Positions 17,480 through 27,378 of a stretch of 64,000 bases of DNA are shown one piece after another; positions within the stretch are counted from its first letter, which is position 1; the number at the start of each line of letters is the position of its first letter. The DNA comes from Thermoplasmata archaeon. Its GTDB lineage: Archaea; Thermoplasmatota; Thermoplasmata; Methanomassiliicoccales; Methanomethylophilaceae. The position numbers and the translations under genes were made by a program. Under the pieces are notes generated by a model, which saw only the letters and a list, made by a program, of their open reading frames with translations, had not been told where the DNA came from and ran no database searches. The stretch is taken from positions 1 through 64,000 of the forward strand of contig SUSY01000005.1 in assembly GCA_015063185.1 (NCBI GenBank), in the 5' to 3' direction.

Positions 17480-18115
17480 ATGAAGATCCTTCCTAAAGAC
17501 CTCGCCGCATGCATGGAATGCGACCCCGCTCTTGATTCAGAAGAAGAGGCTATCGAGTTCCACATGGGACTCCATGCAGTCTCCATGTACAGGGAAGCCC
17601 ATGAGCTTTGGCTCCAGGGTAAGAAGAGAGAGGCCCTGAAGATCAACTACGAAGCTCACAGCAAGACCGGTGCCGACATCCACCCTGGAGCCACCATCGG
17701 CGATTACTTCTTCATCGATCATGCTACAGGAGTCGTGATCGGAGAGACCACGATCATCGGTGACCACTGTATGCTCTATCAGGGAGTCACACTCGGTGGA
17801 GTCTCCACCAGTAAGGGAAAGAGACACCCCACTCTCGGCGATCATGTCGTCTGTGGAGCCAACGCATCAGTCCTTGGAAACATCACCATCGGCAACAACG
17901 TCCGTGTCGGTGCGGGTTCCGTCGTTCTCAAGGATGTACCCGATGACTGTACGGTCGTCGGAATCCCTGGAAGGGTGGTCAAGAAGAAAGGCGTGTCCAC
18001 CAAGACCGAGCTCGATCACGGAAACCTCCCCGACCCTATGAAGGAACGCATCCAGGAGTTGGAGAAGGAGATCGCCGACCTCAAGGACATCATCAAGACC
18101 CTTGTCAAACAGTGA
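17480..18115 (+). CDS. cysE: Serine O-acetyltransferase
   Basis: A 211-residue left-handed beta-helix acetyltransferase that makes O-acetylserine for CysK. Hexapeptide repeats run from about 70 to 160 ([62 protein letters not shown]). The catalytic His/Asp pair lies in IDHATG. I use the ATG at 17480, ten bases after the cysK stop; a TTG at 17462 in the same frame overlaps cysK. The C-terminus is a coiled-coil tail ([20 protein letters not shown]), which replaces the usual CysK-binding Ile terminus, so complex formation is uncertain. Confidence 0.93.
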   Translation: MKILPKDLAACMECDPALDSEEEAIEFHMGLHAVSMYREAHELWLQGKKREALKINYEAHSKTGADIHPGATIGDYFFIDHATGVVIGETTIIGDHCMLYQGVTLGGVSTSKGKRHPTLGDHVVCGANASVLGNITIGNNVRVGAGSVVLKDVPDDCTVVGIPGRVVKKKGVSTKTELDHGNLPDPMKERIQELEKEIADLKDIIKTLVKQ

Positions 18116-18214
18116 ACCTCCATAGACTCACCTTTCAAACCATTTCTTTATTATAACAATTATAACATTTATAACGTTATTATAATTATATAATATCATA
18201 ACGTATCAAAGTTC

Positions 18215-18391
18215 ATGAGAAGAACGAGCACCCCCGAACATTACATACAGATGCTGAGTAGATTCAAGGATGATTTCGATACGATCGCGGACCCAGTCAA
18301 CGCATTTATATCCGGAACACCGAAATGGATGATCGACGAATGGGTGGAATTCAACACGAGGACCTTGATGATCGATCCCATATCCGTATAA
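18215..18391 (+). CDS. Small uncharacterised protein (58 aa)
   Basis: ATG at 18215 to TAA at 18391 encodes 58 residues starting MRRTSTPEHYIQMLSRFKDD with aromatic and acidic residues near the end (PKWMIDEWVEFNTR). An extremely AT-rich TATA region (ttataattatataatatcat, 18178-18200) lies directly upstream, suggesting a nearly leaderless transcript. Composition and codon use look protein-like, but no family is recognised and the evidence is limited to promoter plus open frame. Confidence 0.45.
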   Translation: MRRTSTPEHYIQMLSRFKDDFDTIADPVNAFISGTPKWMIDEWVEFNTRTLMIDPISV

Positions 18392-18451
18392 AAATGCGAT
18401 AATATTCTAAAAGGTGCCGCACACTCATCCCATGTGCGGCACCGAATGGTT

Positions 18452-19864
18452 TTACTCCTTTGCCATCGGGCTCATGTAGAACGCGAGGATGGCCTTGTAG
18501 AGCAGATACACGTCAGCCTTGGAAGTGATTTCCAGAGGTGCATGCATCGAGAGGACAGGTACACCGATGTCCACGGTATCGAGGTTGTGGGATGCGATAT
18601 ACATCGCAACGGTTCCTCCTCCGCCGTTGTCCACTCTTCCGAGCTCCCCTACCTGCCACGGGACATCCGCCTTCTCGAGAATAGTCCTCAGGAATCCCAT
18701 GGTCTCTGCGGATGCATCGTTGGAAGAGTACTTTCCACCGCTTCCGGTGTACTTGGACACCACTGGTCCACGGTTGAGATAGGAACAGTTGTTCCTCTCG
18801 AAGGCCTCACCGAACGCAGGGTCGACGGCAGCGTTGACATCTGCGGAGAGGCACATGGACCTCATCAGGACGTGCCTTGCGTTGAGACCGTATGCGGACA
18901 CGAAGTCCTCGATGAAGTCCTTCATGAACAGGGAGTTCATTCCGGTGTTTCCATCGGATCCGATCTCCTCCTTGTCGGCGAAGATGGTGACGGTGGTGAA
19001 ATCGGGGTCCTTGGCCTCCAACTCCGCCATCAGTGCAGCATATGCGGAGACACTGTCATCCTGACCGTATGCACCAATCATGGATCTGTCCAATCCATAG
19101 TCCTGGGGCTTGTATGCGGGTACCGCACACAGTTCCGCGGAGAGGAAGTCCTTCTCGGTGATTCCATACTTCTCGTTGAGCATGGACATGATGTTCAGCT
19201 TCACCTTGTCGGATACCTTCTCATCGGCGAACGGCCAGCATCCCATGAGGATGTTCAGCTGCTCACCCTCGATGACCTTGGACGCAGGCTTCTCCATCTG
19301 GTTCCTGGCGAGATGTGGGAGCAGATCGGTGATACAGAACAGAGGATCGCCCTCATCCTCACCGATGCGTACCTTGACGATGGAACCATCCACCTTCTTG
19401 ATCACTCCGTGAAGTGACAATGGAATCGCAGTCCACTGGTACTTCTTGATTCCACCATAGTAATGGGTCTTGAAGTACGCCATCTCGGTGTCCTCGAACA
19501 GGGGATTCGGTTTGAAATCCAATCTTGGACTGTCGGTGTGTGCCACCGCCAATCTGAGACCGTCAGAGACGGGCCTCTTTCCGACAGTGACCATGATGAG
19601 TGCCTTACCGCGGTTGTTGAAGTACAACTTCTCCCCGGGACCATACTTCCTTCCGAGTTCGAACTCGGTGTAACCGTTCTCCTCGAGGAGAGGGATCGTA
19701 TAGTCAACGACCTCACGCTCGGTCTTGTTACAGAGGAATGCCTTGTAACCCTCACAGAATTCGGATGCCTTCTGAAGGAGTTCAGGGCCTGCCTCACCGA
19801 CATTCTTAGGTTTCATCAGAAGTTCCTTTGCGAGCTTCTGACCCTTGCTTTCGTCTTCTGCCAT
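18452..19864 (-). CDS. M18-family aminopeptidase
   Basis: A 470-residue cytoplasmic dinuclear-metal aminopeptidase that removes N-terminal residues from peptides. M18 features: AVAHTDSPRLDFK (first metal His and Asp), HYYGGIKKYQW, FADKEEIGSDGNTGM (catalytic Glu pair and metal ligand), CLSADVNAAVDPAF (metal Asp), and a C-terminal PVLSMHAPLEI (last metal His). It resembles bacterial, especially clostridial, M18 enzymes more than usual archaeal peptidases, hinting at transfer. The ATG at 19864 (MAEDESKG) is preferred; another ATG nine bases upstream is in frame. A TATA-like catatacc precedes it. Confidence 0.9.
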   Translation of the reverse strand: MAEDESKGQKLAKELLMKPKNVGEAGPELLQKASEFCEGYKAFLCNKTEREVVDYTIPLLEENGYTEFELGRKYGPGEKLYFNNRGKALIMVTVGKRPVSDGLRLAVAHTDSPRLDFKPNPLFEDTEMAYFKTHYYGGIKKYQWTAIPLSLHGVIKKVDGSIVKVRIGEDEGDPLFCITDLLPHLARNQMEKPASKVIEGEQLNILMGCWPFADEKVSDKVKLNIMSMLNEKYGITEKDFLSAELCAVPAYKPQDYGLDRSMIGAYGQDDSVSAYAALMAELEAKDPDFTTVTIFADKEEIGSDGNTGMNSLFMKDFIEDFVSAYGLNARHVLMRSMCLSADVNAAVDPAFGEAFERNNCSYLNRGPVVSKYTGSGGKYSSNDASAETMGFLRTILEKADVPWQVGELGRVDNGGGGTVAMYIASHNLDTVDIGVPVLSMHAPLEITSKADVYLLYKAILAFYMSPMAKE

Positions 19865-20086
19865 GATTACCATATTGTTTTAGTGGTATATGTGCATACG
19901 TTTTCCGATTAGAACCTGTCACGGATCGTCTCTGGATGAGGGCATTTACTCTACATACGACAGGATGAGTACACGATTATCAAAAAATTGTATGGATTTT
20001 CACCATGCAATTTTAACTACCATTACTTCGATAGGAATAATGTTACAAAGAAAACCCCTGAAGTAGGTCAATACGGAGGGAAGATT

Positions 20087-21823
20087 GTGAATACGAAGAT
20101 TATAACGATCCTATTATCGTTGGTCCTTGTGGGTTCGGCCACGGGGACGTACTTCGTCCTCACCATCGATGATGGTGATGGGGATGAGACTTTCAACTAT
20201 GTTGCCCTGGGTGCTTCGAACACAAACGGTTACGGTCTCCGCGGATACATATCCGACGAAGAGATTTCGATGGTACTCAACGATCCGAATACAAAGAAGG
20301 ACATCAACACATACGGGTATCAGAGAGTACCTGATGCGGGATACCCCGCACTGATACGCAACCACCTTTCGAACATCCACGGTGCAGATAACGTCACCCT
20401 GGATCAGCTTGCGATCAGTTCCATGCGCGTGGAGGAATTGCGCGTACTGTTGGACGACACGTACAACGGGGACGAGTACACCTCATGGAGATTCATCGGA
20501 GATGACAAGTGGTTCTCATCCGCAGAGAAGGGTAGGTTGGATGCCCTACGTTCCGCGTACATGGATAAGGTCACCGATGCGGATCTGATCACCGTGGACA
20601 TCGGATGGAACAACTTCGGAACATACGTCCTCAACCAGTTGATCACGTACCTCACGGAGGACCAGTACTTCTGGAGCATCGACATCGCCACGATATTTGA
20701 TACGGAGGCGGAGGGCGCGGCAGCATTGAATGCCAAGGAGAAGATCGGCGAGTACATCGAAGACAACTTGGGGGACGCACCGATGACCGACGTTCTGACG
20801 GACATCTTCGCGTACAGTCTGATCGGGTACATGCACAACTTCGATCGTAGCATGGAAAGGATCTATGAACTGAACCCTGACGTGGATGTCGTCGTCATCG
20901 GGATACAGAATCTGCTCCACGGTGTCACCTTGGAGTCGAATGGACAACCGAGCCCACTCGGGGACATCTTCGAGGACTTCATAGACATGGCCAACTACTA
21001 CACATCCACCTGTTCCCCATATCATGACAAGTACCTGTACGTCAAAGTCGGCACCGATGGACACATGACGACATTCCTGGATTACATCAAGGAATATGAC
21101 GGTAATGTCGAGAACCTAGACCAGAACGTGAAGGATGGATTCGACTACTATGATGAGAATATCCTACTCCAACCCATGTTGGACGAACATGCGGCATCGA
21201 TACTCTTCGAAGAATATGGATTCTTTTTCCCGGCAATGGATTGCGAGACCGGCGAGGATGCGGTCAGGAAAGGTAAGGCAGGGGAACTTCCGGAATATCT
21301 CTTTGGATACAATGCCCAAGAGGTGTTCGACTCCCTATATTGGCCAGCCCTGAATGCTGCATACGATACCATGGCCACCATGTGCAAGATGATGGCCAAC
21401 ATGTCGACATTGGATGTGACGGACCTCCTCAACGGAACCCTTGATATGGATGCAGCGGAGAACGCCCTCCTGGGTGCAGTAGAGGCGGAGATCGTGGATA
21501 ACGCCATGGGTGCAGCTGAGGGAAAGGACTATGATATCGACCTGAACGTACTCACATCCAACGAGGATGTGACGCTTGTCGCAGCTCTGAACGTACGTTT
21601 CTACCTGGGTAACAGCTTCTTCGCTCATCCCAACGATACCGGGCATATGGAGGTCAAGAATACTGTGGTTCAGGTATTGGATGATCCCGAAGGAGAGATG
21701 CAACAGGAGCTGGAAGATGATCTAATCGACAACGTGATAGAAATCCAACAGCTCCTCTGTGAAGCAATAGGCCATGATTTTCATGACGGAGTCTGTTCAA
21801 GTTGTGGTAAGGCCAGCGCGTAG
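20087..21823 (+). CDS. Large anchored extracellular SGNH-hydrolase-like protein
   Basis: A 578-residue protein with an N-terminal signal anchor (NTKIITILLSLVLVGSATGT). The outside domain has SGNH-like blocks: VALGASNTNGYG (block I, with GAS for GDS), VDIGWNNFG (block III Asn) and FAHPNDTGH (block V His). A C-terminal GHDFHDGVCSSCGKAS tail resembles a Cys/His zinc-knuckle seen at the end of some bacterial surface proteins. I chose the GTG at 20087 because a strong GGAGG sits seven bases upstream and the anchor begins right after; the frame is open to 19988 but that part is not homologous. The stop is TAG. Substrate unknown. Confidence 0.8.
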   Translation: MNTKIITILLSLVLVGSATGTYFVLTIDDGDGDETFNYVALGASNTNGYGLRGYISDEEISMVLNDPNTKKDINTYGYQRVPDAGYPALIRNHLSNIHGADNVTLDQLAISSMRVEELRVLLDDTYNGDEYTSWRFIGDDKWFSSAEKGRLDALRSAYMDKVTDADLITVDIGWNNFGTYVLNQLITYLTEDQYFWSIDIATIFDTEAEGAAALNAKEKIGEYIEDNLGDAPMTDVLTDIFAYSLIGYMHNFDRSMERIYELNPDVDVVVIGIQNLLHGVTLESNGQPSPLGDIFEDFIDMANYYTSTCSPYHDKYLYVKVGTDGHMTTFLDYIKEYDGNVENLDQNVKDGFDYYDENILLQPMLDEHAASILFEEYGFFFPAMDCETGEDAVRKGKAGELPEYLFGYNAQEVFDSLYWPALNAAYDTMATMCKMMANMSTLDVTDLLNGTLDMDAAENALLGAVEAEIVDNAMGAAEGKDYDIDLNVLTSNEDVTLVAALNVRFYLGNSFFAHPNDTGHMEVKNTVVQVLDDPEGEMQQELEDDLIDNVIEIQQLLCEAIGHDFHDGVCSSCGKASA

Positions 21824-21858
21824 AACGTGAAATCCATTACGTCACGATGATGTGACGC

Positions 21859-21884
21859 CCTCTGTCGTGAGATGCCGACAGAGG
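21859..21884 (+). terminator. Intrinsic-type terminator after the SGNH gene
   Basis: CCTCTGTCG / CGACAGAGG (9 bp, 8-nt loop) followed by aattttt; a second weaker hairpin (CGTCAC / GTGACG) lies just upstream. Confidence 0.7.
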
Positions 21885-21975
21885 AATTTTTCTGTATCCA
21901 TCCACAACGATCGAAAAGGTACGAAATGCATTCACTTATCAACGAGCATCACGATACCGTGTATAGGGATGTCAC

Positions 21976-22443
21976 ATGCTTCTCCGTAGGAAACCCAGGA
22001 ATCATAATGAAATGACCAAGGATGTCAAGAAGTACCTCAAGAGGATCGAGAAGTATCTGAAGAAGAACGATGTGGACATCGAATACAATTCGGCAGGCGC
22101 TCTCGTGTTCCCCACCGACACCGTGGAAGGGAATGACTATTACGTCACCGTCAACGGCGAAGAGGATATGGTGTGGCTGACCACACTCCTCTCGATAGGT
22201 AAGACCACAGACGAGATCTCCATCCTGAAAACGATCAACGAACTGAACGGTACCAAGAATCCCGTATCTGTCCACTTGGAACACGACATGAACATCCTCA
22301 TGCTCACGATGTGCTTCAACACAGAGATGACCGAAAGGGACATCGATGCCATGCTCACAGCATGGTGGTCGGGTTCCGAGATCGCATTGAACCACATTAT
22401 CAAAGAAACAGGTATAGAGATAGATTGGAAGAAGAGGGTTTGA
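21976..22443 (+). CDS. YbjN-like / uncharacterised small protein
   Basis: A 155-residue (or 143 if the ATG at 22012 is used) soluble alpha/beta protein: Lys-rich N-terminal helix (KDVKKYLKRIEKYLKKNDVD), then alternating strands (ALVFPTDTV, YYVTVNGEEDMVWLTTLLS) and helices (EISILKTINELNG, LEHDMNILMLTMCFN). The pattern recalls YbjN/type III-chaperone-like folds, which act as small binding or chaperone modules, but similarity is loose. The promoter is not obvious. It converges with the flavoprotein gene downstream. Confidence 0.65.
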   Translation: MLLRRKPRNHNEMTKDVKKYLKRIEKYLKKNDVDIEYNSAGALVFPTDTVEGNDYYVTVNGEEDMVWLTTLLSIGKTTDEISILKTINELNGTKNPVSVHLEHDMNILMLTMCFNTEMTERDIDAMLTAWWSGSEIALNHIIKETGIEIDWKKRV

Positions 22444-22462
22444 ATGTGGTACAAGACCCCTT

Positions 22463-23032
22463 TCACTCACCGAGAAGGTGATCAATCACCCTCTCCGCAA
22501 GATTGTCTAGAGCACGCACCCCCTTGGTGTCCTCCTCCCAATCATTGGGTCCGCTTCCGTTGATGATGGGCAACGGGTTGGAACCGAGGAGAGTGAACTC
22601 CATCCTGAGAAGCCAATCCACCAATTCATTGTATACTGAGAGTCCGCCGTCCCTCTCCTGTGTTGCGAAAGCGATACCGATCTTCCCCTTCATCTCATGA
22701 CCTGCGGTGGTGATGCAGTATCCTGCACGCTCCAGGAAGATCTTCATCTGCCCTGTGCACGTTCCATAATAGGAAGGTGATGCCAGGATGACTATGTCTG
22801 CGGCCCTCATCCTGTCAAGGTACTCATTCATACGGTCGTCCTCGTTGACACATCTACCATCCGCTCTGATTTCGCATGAATTACAACAGTTGCAAGGTAT
22901 CAGATGATCCTCATAGATATGCACATAATCCGCCTCTATACCTTCCTTCTCCAACTTATCGAGAAGATAGTCAAGTGACTTCGATGTATTACCGACGAGA
23001 TGGGGACTTCCGCATATGGCGAACGCTTTCAT
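22463..23032 (-). CDS. NADPH-dependent FMN reductase / iron-sulfur flavoprotein-like
   Basis: A 189-residue flavodoxin-fold protein. The N-terminal GSPHLVGNTSKSLDYL loop is the FMN phosphate-binding motif and ILASPSYYGTCTGQMKIFLERAG is the second flavin loop. CNCCNSCEIRADGRC (about 48-62) contributes the compact Cys cluster of archaeal and clostridial iron-sulfur flavoproteins (4Fe-4S). It probably transfers electrons between ferredoxin and small acceptors such as oxygen or peroxide. A paralogue lies at 52780-53355. Confidence 0.85.
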   Translation of the reverse strand: MKAFAICGSPHLVGNTSKSLDYLLDKLEKEGIEADYVHIYEDHLIPCNCCNSCEIRADGRCVNEDDRMNEYLDRMRAADIVILASPSYYGTCTGQMKIFLERAGYCITTAGHEMKGKIGIAFATQERDGGLSVYNELVDWLLRMEFTLLGSNPLPIINGSGPNDWEEDTKGVRALDNLAERVIDHLLGE

Positions 23033-23056
23033 ACGACGTAGATAGACATCCCGTTA

Positions 23057-25927
23057 TTAATGTGCACGTTTCGGAAGATTGGCCAATACGATACACAATA
23101 CCGCCAATGCCATGAACACATAGGCCAACATCTCGAAGATGTACGGATCCACGGATAGTTCAGAAGGTGGGATGTATTCAGCGCCTGCCCACGAACCGTA
23201 CAGTGTCGTTTCCCCATACATACCGGCCACAGACACAGTCCCATCCTCACATAGCCAGCCATGGAATTCTCCCTCATGGTCCGACAGAAGGTCAACATCC
23301 ACGACCGTATCCGAGAACAGCATGAATCCGGGAAGACCCAGTATACCGAGATCATAGTTCACCACATTGCCACCCTGCCCCTGTCCGGAATATGATGGGC
23401 GATCCGCTATCACAGTACCGTTGGGACAACCTACCAGAAGGTAACGCGACCCCACCACCGGAGAGAACGCATCCTCACCGAGAACGGTACCCGATTGCAG
23501 CTCCGCCTTCCTTACGGGACATCCCTCGAATGCACGGTCACCTACCATCACGTCATTACCCAGTAACGTTACGCTTACGAGTTCCTGACAACTCGTGAAT
23601 GCCTCATCCCCGATCCTTGACAGGGAATACGGTAACTGTATCGATCCCAATGATGTACCGGAGAATGAACGTGTACCTATCGATTCGAGACCGAATGAGA
23701 ACCCGACATCATCCAATGACGTGCAACCTTCGAACATACCATCCGGGATTGACCTCAATCCGGATACGTCCACAGTGACGAGATCCAAACATGAGGAGAA
23801 TGCGTAATCGTCCACGATGACACCTTTCGGTAACGTGACATCCGTCAATCCCGAACAGGAGAACGCATACTCCCCTATGTGTGCCACGGAATCCGGAATA
23901 TCGATGTCATCAATAGCCAATCCGAAGAACGAACGGTCCCCGATACGTTCAGTGTCCCTCAACACGACCTCGGACACATTGGGAGACCCGGACAACAATC
24001 TTGCTGGTATGTCCCCATTTACCGTTACGGACATACCCGATGCGGCCCCAGAGCCTGTGAATGGCTCCGAGCCCAAGACGATGGTCACATCGGATGCACC
24101 ATAGTCCAGAATCTCCATACCAGTCATGTTCGCGAATGCCGATTGTCCGATGGACCTCACCGAGCATGGTATGGATAAGGACTTCACCAACGAACACCCA
24201 TGGAACGCATAATCTCCGATGGACTCGACCTCACCGAACTCCACGGCCATCAGATTCGCACAATCTTTGAAGGCTGAATCACCTATGATCGGTGAGGAAA
24301 TCTTCAATTCGAACCTCCCATCGAATGACCTCAAAAGACCATCAGGAATGCTGGCACATACGAACTCCATATCCAGCGTATCACAATCCGAGAACGTTCC
24401 GATCGGATCCCAGACGATATCCTCGCCATGGAACTCGATTCTTGGACCGCCGATATCGGAAAGCGAATCCGTAACACAGTTCAACCTACCCCTGAATGAT
24501 ATGGAATCCAATCTGTTACCGGAAAGTACATCGGTGCCAAGGGCAACATTGGGGAATACCAACATACCCAGATCACATGCGGAGAACGCACGGTCACCAA
24601 TGGTCACGGATTCGGAACCGAATGACACGGATTGTAGAGAATCACACGAAAGGAATGCGTTGTCCCCTATATCTGACACCTTGTTCAATGCTACGGATCC
24701 CAATGAAGTACAGAATGCGAAGGCCGAATCCCCTATCGATACGATGGGATCGTCAAGGGTCAGGGATGTCATCCCCGACATACCCAGAAACAGATTGTCA
24801 GGTACCCGGGATACGCCCGATACGGATACGGACACGTTCTGTGCCCCCGTACCCCTGAAAAAGACCTCGTCCGGTGTCAGATCATCGAGGTTGGATGAGA
24901 ACGATATGGCATTCAATCCGGAACATCCATCGAACGCGGACTTCCCTATATCGATCATACTCTCCGAGATCGTCAGAGAATGCAGCGACGTACAACCATC
25001 GAAGGCATGATCGCCAATGGATACCAGACCAACCGGGAGGATCACCTCCGCACCATCGTACCCATGGAACGCATACCTCATCACCGTAACGACCGAATCG
25101 TCGATCGTCAAAGAATCCACATCCGTACCTACGAACAGGTACGAAGGTATGCTGGTACATGGCGATACGATGTCAAAAGACATGTCCGCACCCGTATCCC
25201 TGAACACACCGCTGGGAGTCAACGGGTCACAATCCATCGAGGAGAATCTCACCCCCTTCAGGGAGGAACAACGGTAGAATGCGTCCACACCCAAATGTTC
25301 CAGACAATCGCCCAACTCCAACGATGTCAGACCGGTGCAACCATACATCGCCAGATCACCGATGGATACGATATCGGACATGGACGTGAACACCGTACCC
25401 TCCAGACCATAGAATGCCCTTTCGGACAACCGTGTCACCGTACCCAGATCCACCGATGTCACCCTCTCTGACCCCCAGAACAACCTGTTGGCAACGGATG
25501 CGCCATCCTCGAACACCAGGTCCACACCGTATCCGGACACGCCCGCATCCCAGAACGCGCCCTCTTCCGCTACCACGTCCGAACGTACCATGAGATGCGT
25601 AAGGGACACACAACCTCCGAACGCATACATACCCAGACGTTCCAATGTGGACGGCAGGGAGATCGATATCGCCGAAGAGCACCCATTGAATGAATTGTTC
25701 CCCAACATACGGACCCCTTCCGCCACTACGATCGATCTGACATCCCCGATGCAATGGTCCCAATCCCTAGGATCACCGTCCGAAAGATCTCCGACATCCC
25801 CAAGGACGGTCAACACATGCGACACGTCATCGTACGAACAGGTCTCCGCGGATGCATCATCCGCAAACAGGACCATCACCGTCAATGATACGGCGAATAG
25901 CGTCAACAATACGACGTGCCACCTCAT
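23057..25927 (-). CDS. BspA-like leucine-rich-repeat surface protein
   Basis: A 956-residue secreted protein. Signal peptide: MRWHVVLLTLFAVSLTVMVL ending at ADDASA-ET. From about residue 60 to 830 it is built of LRR_5 (BspA/Treponema-type) repeats with the IGDxAFxGCxSL pattern (for example IGDHAFDGCTSLHSLTI). A short Listeria-Bacteroides-repeat-like segment (EFHGWLCEDGTVS) and one C-terminal transmembrane helix (EMLAYVFMALAVLCIVLANL) with a basic tail anchor it. The ATG at 25927 is chosen because a TATA box (gttatatct, about 25952-25960) puts the transcript start almost at it; the open frame extends to 25978. Likely host or biofilm adhesion. Confidence 0.9.
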   Translation of the reverse strand: MRWHVVLLTLFAVSLTVMVLFADDASAETCSYDDVSHVLTVLGDVGDLSDGDPRDWDHCIGDVRSIVVAEGVRMLGNNSFNGCSSAISISLPSTLERLGMYAFGGCVSLTHLMVRSDVVAEEGAFWDAGVSGYGVDLVFEDGASVANRLFWGSERVTSVDLGTVTRLSERAFYGLEGTVFTSMSDIVSIGDLAMYGCTGLTSLELGDCLEHLGVDAFYRCSSLKGVRFSSMDCDPLTPSGVFRDTGADMSFDIVSPCTSIPSYLFVGTDVDSLTIDDSVVTVMRYAFHGYDGAEVILPVGLVSIGDHAFDGCTSLHSLTISESMIDIGKSAFDGCSGLNAISFSSNLDDLTPDEVFFRGTGAQNVSVSVSGVSRVPDNLFLGMSGMTSLTLDDPIVSIGDSAFAFCTSLGSVALNKVSDIGDNAFLSCDSLQSVSFGSESVTIGDRAFSACDLGMLVFPNVALGTDVLSGNRLDSISFRGRLNCVTDSLSDIGGPRIEFHGEDIVWDPIGTFSDCDTLDMEFVCASIPDGLLRSFDGRFELKISSPIIGDSAFKDCANLMAVEFGEVESIGDYAFHGCSLVKSLSIPCSVRSIGQSAFANMTGMEILDYGASDVTIVLGSEPFTGSGAASGMSVTVNGDIPARLLSGSPNVSEVVLRDTERIGDRSFFGLAIDDIDIPDSVAHIGEYAFSCSGLTDVTLPKGVIVDDYAFSSCLDLVTVDVSGLRSIPDGMFEGCTSLDDVGFSFGLESIGTRSFSGTSLGSIQLPYSLSRIGDEAFTSCQELVSVTLLGNDVMVGDRAFEGCPVRKAELQSGTVLGEDAFSPVVGSRYLLVGCPNGTVIADRPSYSGQGQGGNVVNYDLGILGLPGFMLFSDTVVDVDLLSDHEGEFHGWLCEDGTVSVAGMYGETTLYGSWAGAEYIPPSELSVDPYIFEMLAYVFMALAVLCIVLANLPKRAH

Positions 25928-26021
25928 GAGTGTATACGAATCCCCTCTCGCAGATATAACACGCGCGTACCCGCACACTTACATTTTTATTAAGGTCCGT
26001 CATTCTGTGGAGGGATTAGAC

Positions 26022-27374
26022 ATGGTTTTGGAAGGATTGGGAAAATCGCTCAGGAACGCCCTCGATCGTATCAAGGGTGCAACATCCATCGATGAGCAGC
26101 TTATCAAGGACGTCGTCAAGGACCTTCAGCGTGCGCTTCTGCAGGCCGATGTTAACGTTCAGTTGGTACTTGCCCTTACCAAGAAGATCGAAGAGAGGGC
26201 ACTCGGCGAGAAGCCTCCGGCAGGAAAGAGTCCGAAGGACCATGTAATGAAAATCATCTACGACGAACTCGTCAACCTCCTCGACAACGGAGAGGGACTC
26301 AGGATGAGGCCCCAGACCATCATGATGGTAGGTCTGTACGGTCAAGGTAAGACCACATCCACTGGTAAGCTCGCGTTCCTCTTCAACAAGAAGGGATTCA
26401 AGGTAGGTCTCATCGCGGCCGACGTTTACAGGCCCGCAGCGTACGATCAGCTCTGTCAATTGGGAGAGAAGGTCGGTGTCGAGGTCTACGGAGAACCCGG
26501 AGTATCGGACGCACCCGGGATCGTCCAGAGAGGGATGGAGCACTTCAAGGATAAGAAGGTCGTCATCATCGATACGTCAGGTAGACATGCTCTGGAGGAT
26601 GACCTCATCCAGGAGATCAAGGACATCGCCAAAGTGGCACAACCCGACGAGAGATTCCTCGTTCTGGACTCGCAGGTCGGTCAGCAGGCGGGACCGCAGG
26701 CCGAGGCATTCCACAATGCGGTCGGAGTCACCGGAGTCATCCTGACCAAGATGGACGGTACCGCAAAGGGAGGAGGTGCGATCAGTGCCGTCTCCAAGAC
26801 CAACGCGAGAATCGTCTGTCTGGGTGTGGGAGAGCACATCAGGGACTTCGAACCCTTCGATGCTAACAAGTTCATCTCACGTCTCCTCGGAATGGGAGAC
26901 CTGTCCTCACTGGTCGAGATGGCCAAGGAAGGATACGAGGGTCAGGAGGAACAGATGGAGGAGACCGGAAGGAAGATGCTTTCCGGTAAGTTCACCCTCA
27001 GGGACATGTATCAACAGATGCAGGCCATGAACAAAATGGGACCTCTGAAGAAGATCATGTCCCTCATCCCCGGAATGTCGAAGATGGAGGACAAGATCGA
27101 CTTCGAAGAGTCCCAACAGAGACTGGCCAAGTACAAGCACATCATGGACTCCATGACCCTCGAGGAACAGGAAAACCCGGAGATCATCAAATCCTCACGT
27201 GTACAGAGGATCGCCATGGGATCTGGAACCAGTGTTCAGGACGTTAGGGAACTCCTCAAACAGTTCTCGCAGAGCAAAAAAGCCCTCAAGGGAATGAGCG
27301 GTAACCGTAAGCTCCGCAAACAGATGATGAAGCAGATGGGAATCTCCGATCTGGACCTCGATTCGCTGGAGTGA
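26022..27374 (+). CDS. srp54: Signal recognition particle 54 kDa protein
   Basis: A 450-residue GTPase that binds signal sequences and the 7S RNA and targets ribosomes to the membrane through FtsY. N-terminal helical domain (1-90), G domain with GLYGQGKTTS (104-113), DVYRPAA, DTSGR, TKMDGTAKGGGA, and a methionine-rich M domain from about 315 (MYQQMQAMNKMGPLKKIM, IPGM). GGAGG lies about ten bases before the ATG at 26022, with a tttttatt TATA element upstream. It opens a compact run of seven rightward genes. The matching SRP RNA gene is at the right end of the window. Confidence 0.97.
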   Translation: MVLEGLGKSLRNALDRIKGATSIDEQLIKDVVKDLQRALLQADVNVQLVLALTKKIEERALGEKPPAGKSPKDHVMKIIYDELVNLLDNGEGLRMRPQTIMMVGLYGQGKTTSTGKLAFLFNKKGFKVGLIAADVYRPAAYDQLCQLGEKVGVEVYGEPGVSDAPGIVQRGMEHFKDKKVVIIDTSGRHALEDDLIQEIKDIAKVAQPDERFLVLDSQVGQQAGPQAEAFHNAVGVTGVILTKMDGTAKGGGAISAVSKTNARIVCLGVGEHIRDFEPFDANKFISRLLGMGDLSSLVEMAKEGYEGQEEQMEETGRKMLSGKFTLRDMYQQMQAMNKMGPLKKIMSLIPGMSKMEDKIDFEESQQRLAKYKHIMDSMTLEEQENPEIIKSSRVQRIAMGSGTSVQDVRELLKQFSQSKKALKGMSGNRKLRKQMMKQMGISDLDLDSLE

Positions 27375-27378
27375 TCGC

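Noticed and set aside
18434-19417. Long 327-codon frame opposite the M18 aminopeptidase
   Set aside because: It has no homology signal and is explained by codon bias of the opposite strand.
20546-21064. 172-codon frame opposite the large SGNH gene
   Set aside because: Antisense shadow; no ribosome-binding site or known motif.
21821-21823. In-frame amber (TAG) read as pyrrolysine in the SGNH gene
   Set aside because: Readthrough would add only a few residues before the next stop, and a terminator hairpin follows; TAG here looks like a genuine stop.
24219-25471. Plus-strand frames within the LRR gene
   Set aside because: Their periodic composition mirrors the repeats on the coding strand.
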